Translations under genes and position numbers: made by a program
Notes under the pieces: generated by a model
Told to the model about the DNA's origin: nothing
The model's database searches: none
What the model saw: the letters and a program-made list of their open reading frames with translations, nothing else
Shown: piece after piece, positions 6,506-7,363 of the stretch
Numbering within the stretch: position 1 is the stretch's first letter
Layout: every line of letters begins with the position of its first letter
Assembly (NCBI GenBank): GCA_021204885.1
Contig: JAJPYP010000221.1
Location: 1-7,363 of the forward strand
Source: Prevotellaceae bacterium
GTDB lineage: Bacteria; Bacteroidota; Bacteroidia; Bacteroidales; Bacteroidaceae
Direction: 5' to 3'
Length of the DNA stretch: 7,363 nucleotides

Positions 6506-6626
6506 GGAATAATATTACAAATAAGGAAAGGGTCGGGATGAAAAGTGACGAAAGGGTTATCGGCGGTGCTACTCATTTTTCCCATAACAGTTTCTTGAAG
6601 TATAGTTTATCTTCCCGATATTTGCT

Positions 6627-6634
6627 TATCTTTG
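6627..6634 (+). promoter_or_regulatory. Candidate -7 element of the symporter promoter
   Basis: TATCTTTG fits TAnnTTTG exactly and is the same octamer as that before trxA. It lies 25 nt upstream of the symporter ATG at 6660. The -33 region is weak: GTTTAT at 6605-6610 offers TTTA at about 17 nt. The predicted leader would be very short, under about 20 nt. Confidence 0.5.
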
Positions 6635-6659
6635 TGCTGAACAAGTAACTACGGAAGAG

Positions 6660-7363
6660 ATGAAAAGGATTAGGATTGGGCTGCTCGGCCGTATACTCAT
6701 CGCCATCGCGTTGGGCACGTGTGTGGGAAACTTGCTGCCCCGGGAGGTGGTAAGGGTGTTCGTGACGTTCAACGGCCTGTTCAGCGAGTTCTTGGGTTTC
6801 ATCATTCCGCTGATTATCTTAGGGCTGGTTACGCCTGCCATTGCCGATATAGGCAAGAAGGCGGGGAAGATGTTGGTGACCACCACACTGATGGCCTACG
6901 GTGCCACGCTCCTTGCCGGGTTCCTCTCCTACTTCACCAGCGTAACGTGTTTCCCCTCGCTCATCACGCCGGGCAGCCCCATCGAGGAGATAAGCGAGGC
7001 GGCCGATGTGAGCGCTTACTTCACCGTAGACATTCCACCCTGCATGAGCGTGATGACGGCGTTGGTACTGGCTTTCGTATTGGGCTTGGGCATTGTCTAT
7101 GCCGACGGCCTCGCACTCAAAGCGGTGTGCAACGACTTCAAGCGCATCATCATGCGCACCATCCAGTCGGTCATACTGCCGCTGCTGCCCCTGTATATCT
7201 TCGGCATCTTCGTGAACATGTCGCACACAGGGCAGGTCTACTCCATCCTCTTGACGTTCGTGAGCATCATCGGGGTGATATTCCTGCTGCACATCGGCTG
7301 GCTGCTGTTACAATACGTGGTGGCCGCGCTCTTCGTGCGCCGCAACCCCTTGAAGTTGTTGCT
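6660..7363 (+). CDS. Dicarboxylate/amino acid:cation symporter (3'-partial)
   Basis: The frame is open from the ATG at 6660 to the window end: 234 codons plus two bases, with no stop. The start MKRIRIGLLGRILIAIALGTCVGNLLP is a first membrane helix. FLGFIIPLIILGLVTPAIADIGKKAGKML follows, a pattern typical of the GltP/DctA (DAACS) family, whose members take up glutamate, aspartate or C4-dicarboxylates with protons or sodium. Further hydrophobic spans occur near residues 78-93, 137-152, 170-184 and 190-215. The C-terminal half with the substrate and cation sites (serine-rich hairpin loop, NMDGT-like motif) lies beyond the window, so the substrate cannot be judged. GGAAGAG lies directly before the ATG, too close to be a standard ribosome site. 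Divergent from higBA. Confident on family, not on substrate. Confidence 0.88.
   Translation, partial: MKRIRIGLLGRILIAIALGTCVGNLLPREVVRVFVTFNGLFSEFLGFIIPLIILGLVTPAIADIGKKAGKMLVTTTLMAYGATLLAGFLSYFTSVTCFPSLITPGSPIEEISEAADVSAYFTVDIPPCMSVMTALVLAFVLGLGIVYADGLALKAVCNDFKRIIMRTIQSVILPLLPLYIFGIFVNMSHTGQVYSILLTFVSIIGVIFLLHIGWLLLQYVVAALFVRRNPLKLL

Larger units (their letters stand above)
6474..6659. other. Divergent intergenic region between higB and the symporter gene
   Basis: This 186-bp AT-rich gap carries the two outward-facing -7 elements. It also contains two short direct repeats: TTACAAA at 6495 and 6515 (period 20), and GAAAGGGT at 6526-6533 and 6550-6557 (period 24). I see no RNA gene. A 36-codon frame at 6538-6648 is discounted because it contains the promoter and shows no family signature. 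Confidence 0.4.

Noticed and set aside
5744..6620. Similar TTCCGATA / TTCCCGATA sequences on either side of the higBA insert as target-site duplications
   Set aside because: The shared exact core is only CCGATA, with different flanks; this is within chance expectation.
6448..6648. Small plus-strand frame between higB and the symporter
   Set aside because: It begins antisense to higB, contains the symporter -7 element, and its product (MVRSVNILITVLIDLRYK...) has no recognisable features.
6819..7292. Minus-strand open frame in the symporter region
   Set aside because: The plus strand encodes an uninterrupted membrane transporter with clear family pattern; the minus frame is its His/Gln/Arg-rich shadow.

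Overview
The window looks like a chromosomal segment from a fairly GC-rich member of the Bacteroidales (Bacteroidota). Three things suggest this. The intergenic regions carry the Bacteroides-type -7 promoter element TAnnTTTG, for example TATCTTTG before trxA and again before the symporter gene. Most starts lack a Shine-Dalgarno sequence and sit behind AT-rich leaders. The protein sequences (DnaE, EPSP synthase, TsaE, HigBA) have a Bacteroidales character. I cannot name a genus.

Plus-strand block, 1-3509. The window opens inside dnaE (DNA polymerase III alpha), whose N-terminal PHP domain lies upstream. trxA (thioredoxin) follows, with its promoter overlapping the end of dnaE and a perfect small hairpin in its leader. 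Next is a very acidic, arginine-free 110-residue protein of unknown function. This gene converges tail to tail with the next block, with an 18-bp coding overlap and no visible terminator.

Minus-strand block, 5668-3492. Read in its own direction this is aroA (EPSP synthase), a 146-residue single-span membrane protein with a CCxxHxxC cluster, and tsaE (ATPase of tRNA t6A synthesis). The gaps are 22 and 7 nt, so it is probably one operon. A candidate promoter lies just upstream of aroA.

AT-rich insert, about 5690-6650. A HigB toxin / HigA antitoxin pair lies on the minus strand. Its composition is clearly more AT-rich than its neighbours, so it is probably an acquired module. It has its own -7 element.

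Right end, 6660-7363. The first 234 codons of a dicarboxylate/amino acid:cation symporter run off the window on the plus strand, divergent from higBA.

The window is mainly housekeeping: replication, redox, shikimate pathway, tRNA modification. I did not find a convincing new multi-gene system. The best leads are the two uncharacterised small proteins, the divergence from the canonical clamp-binding and EPSPS active-site signatures, and the regulatory structure around trxA and higBA. No tRNA, rRNA, CRISPR array, IS element or attachment site was seen.
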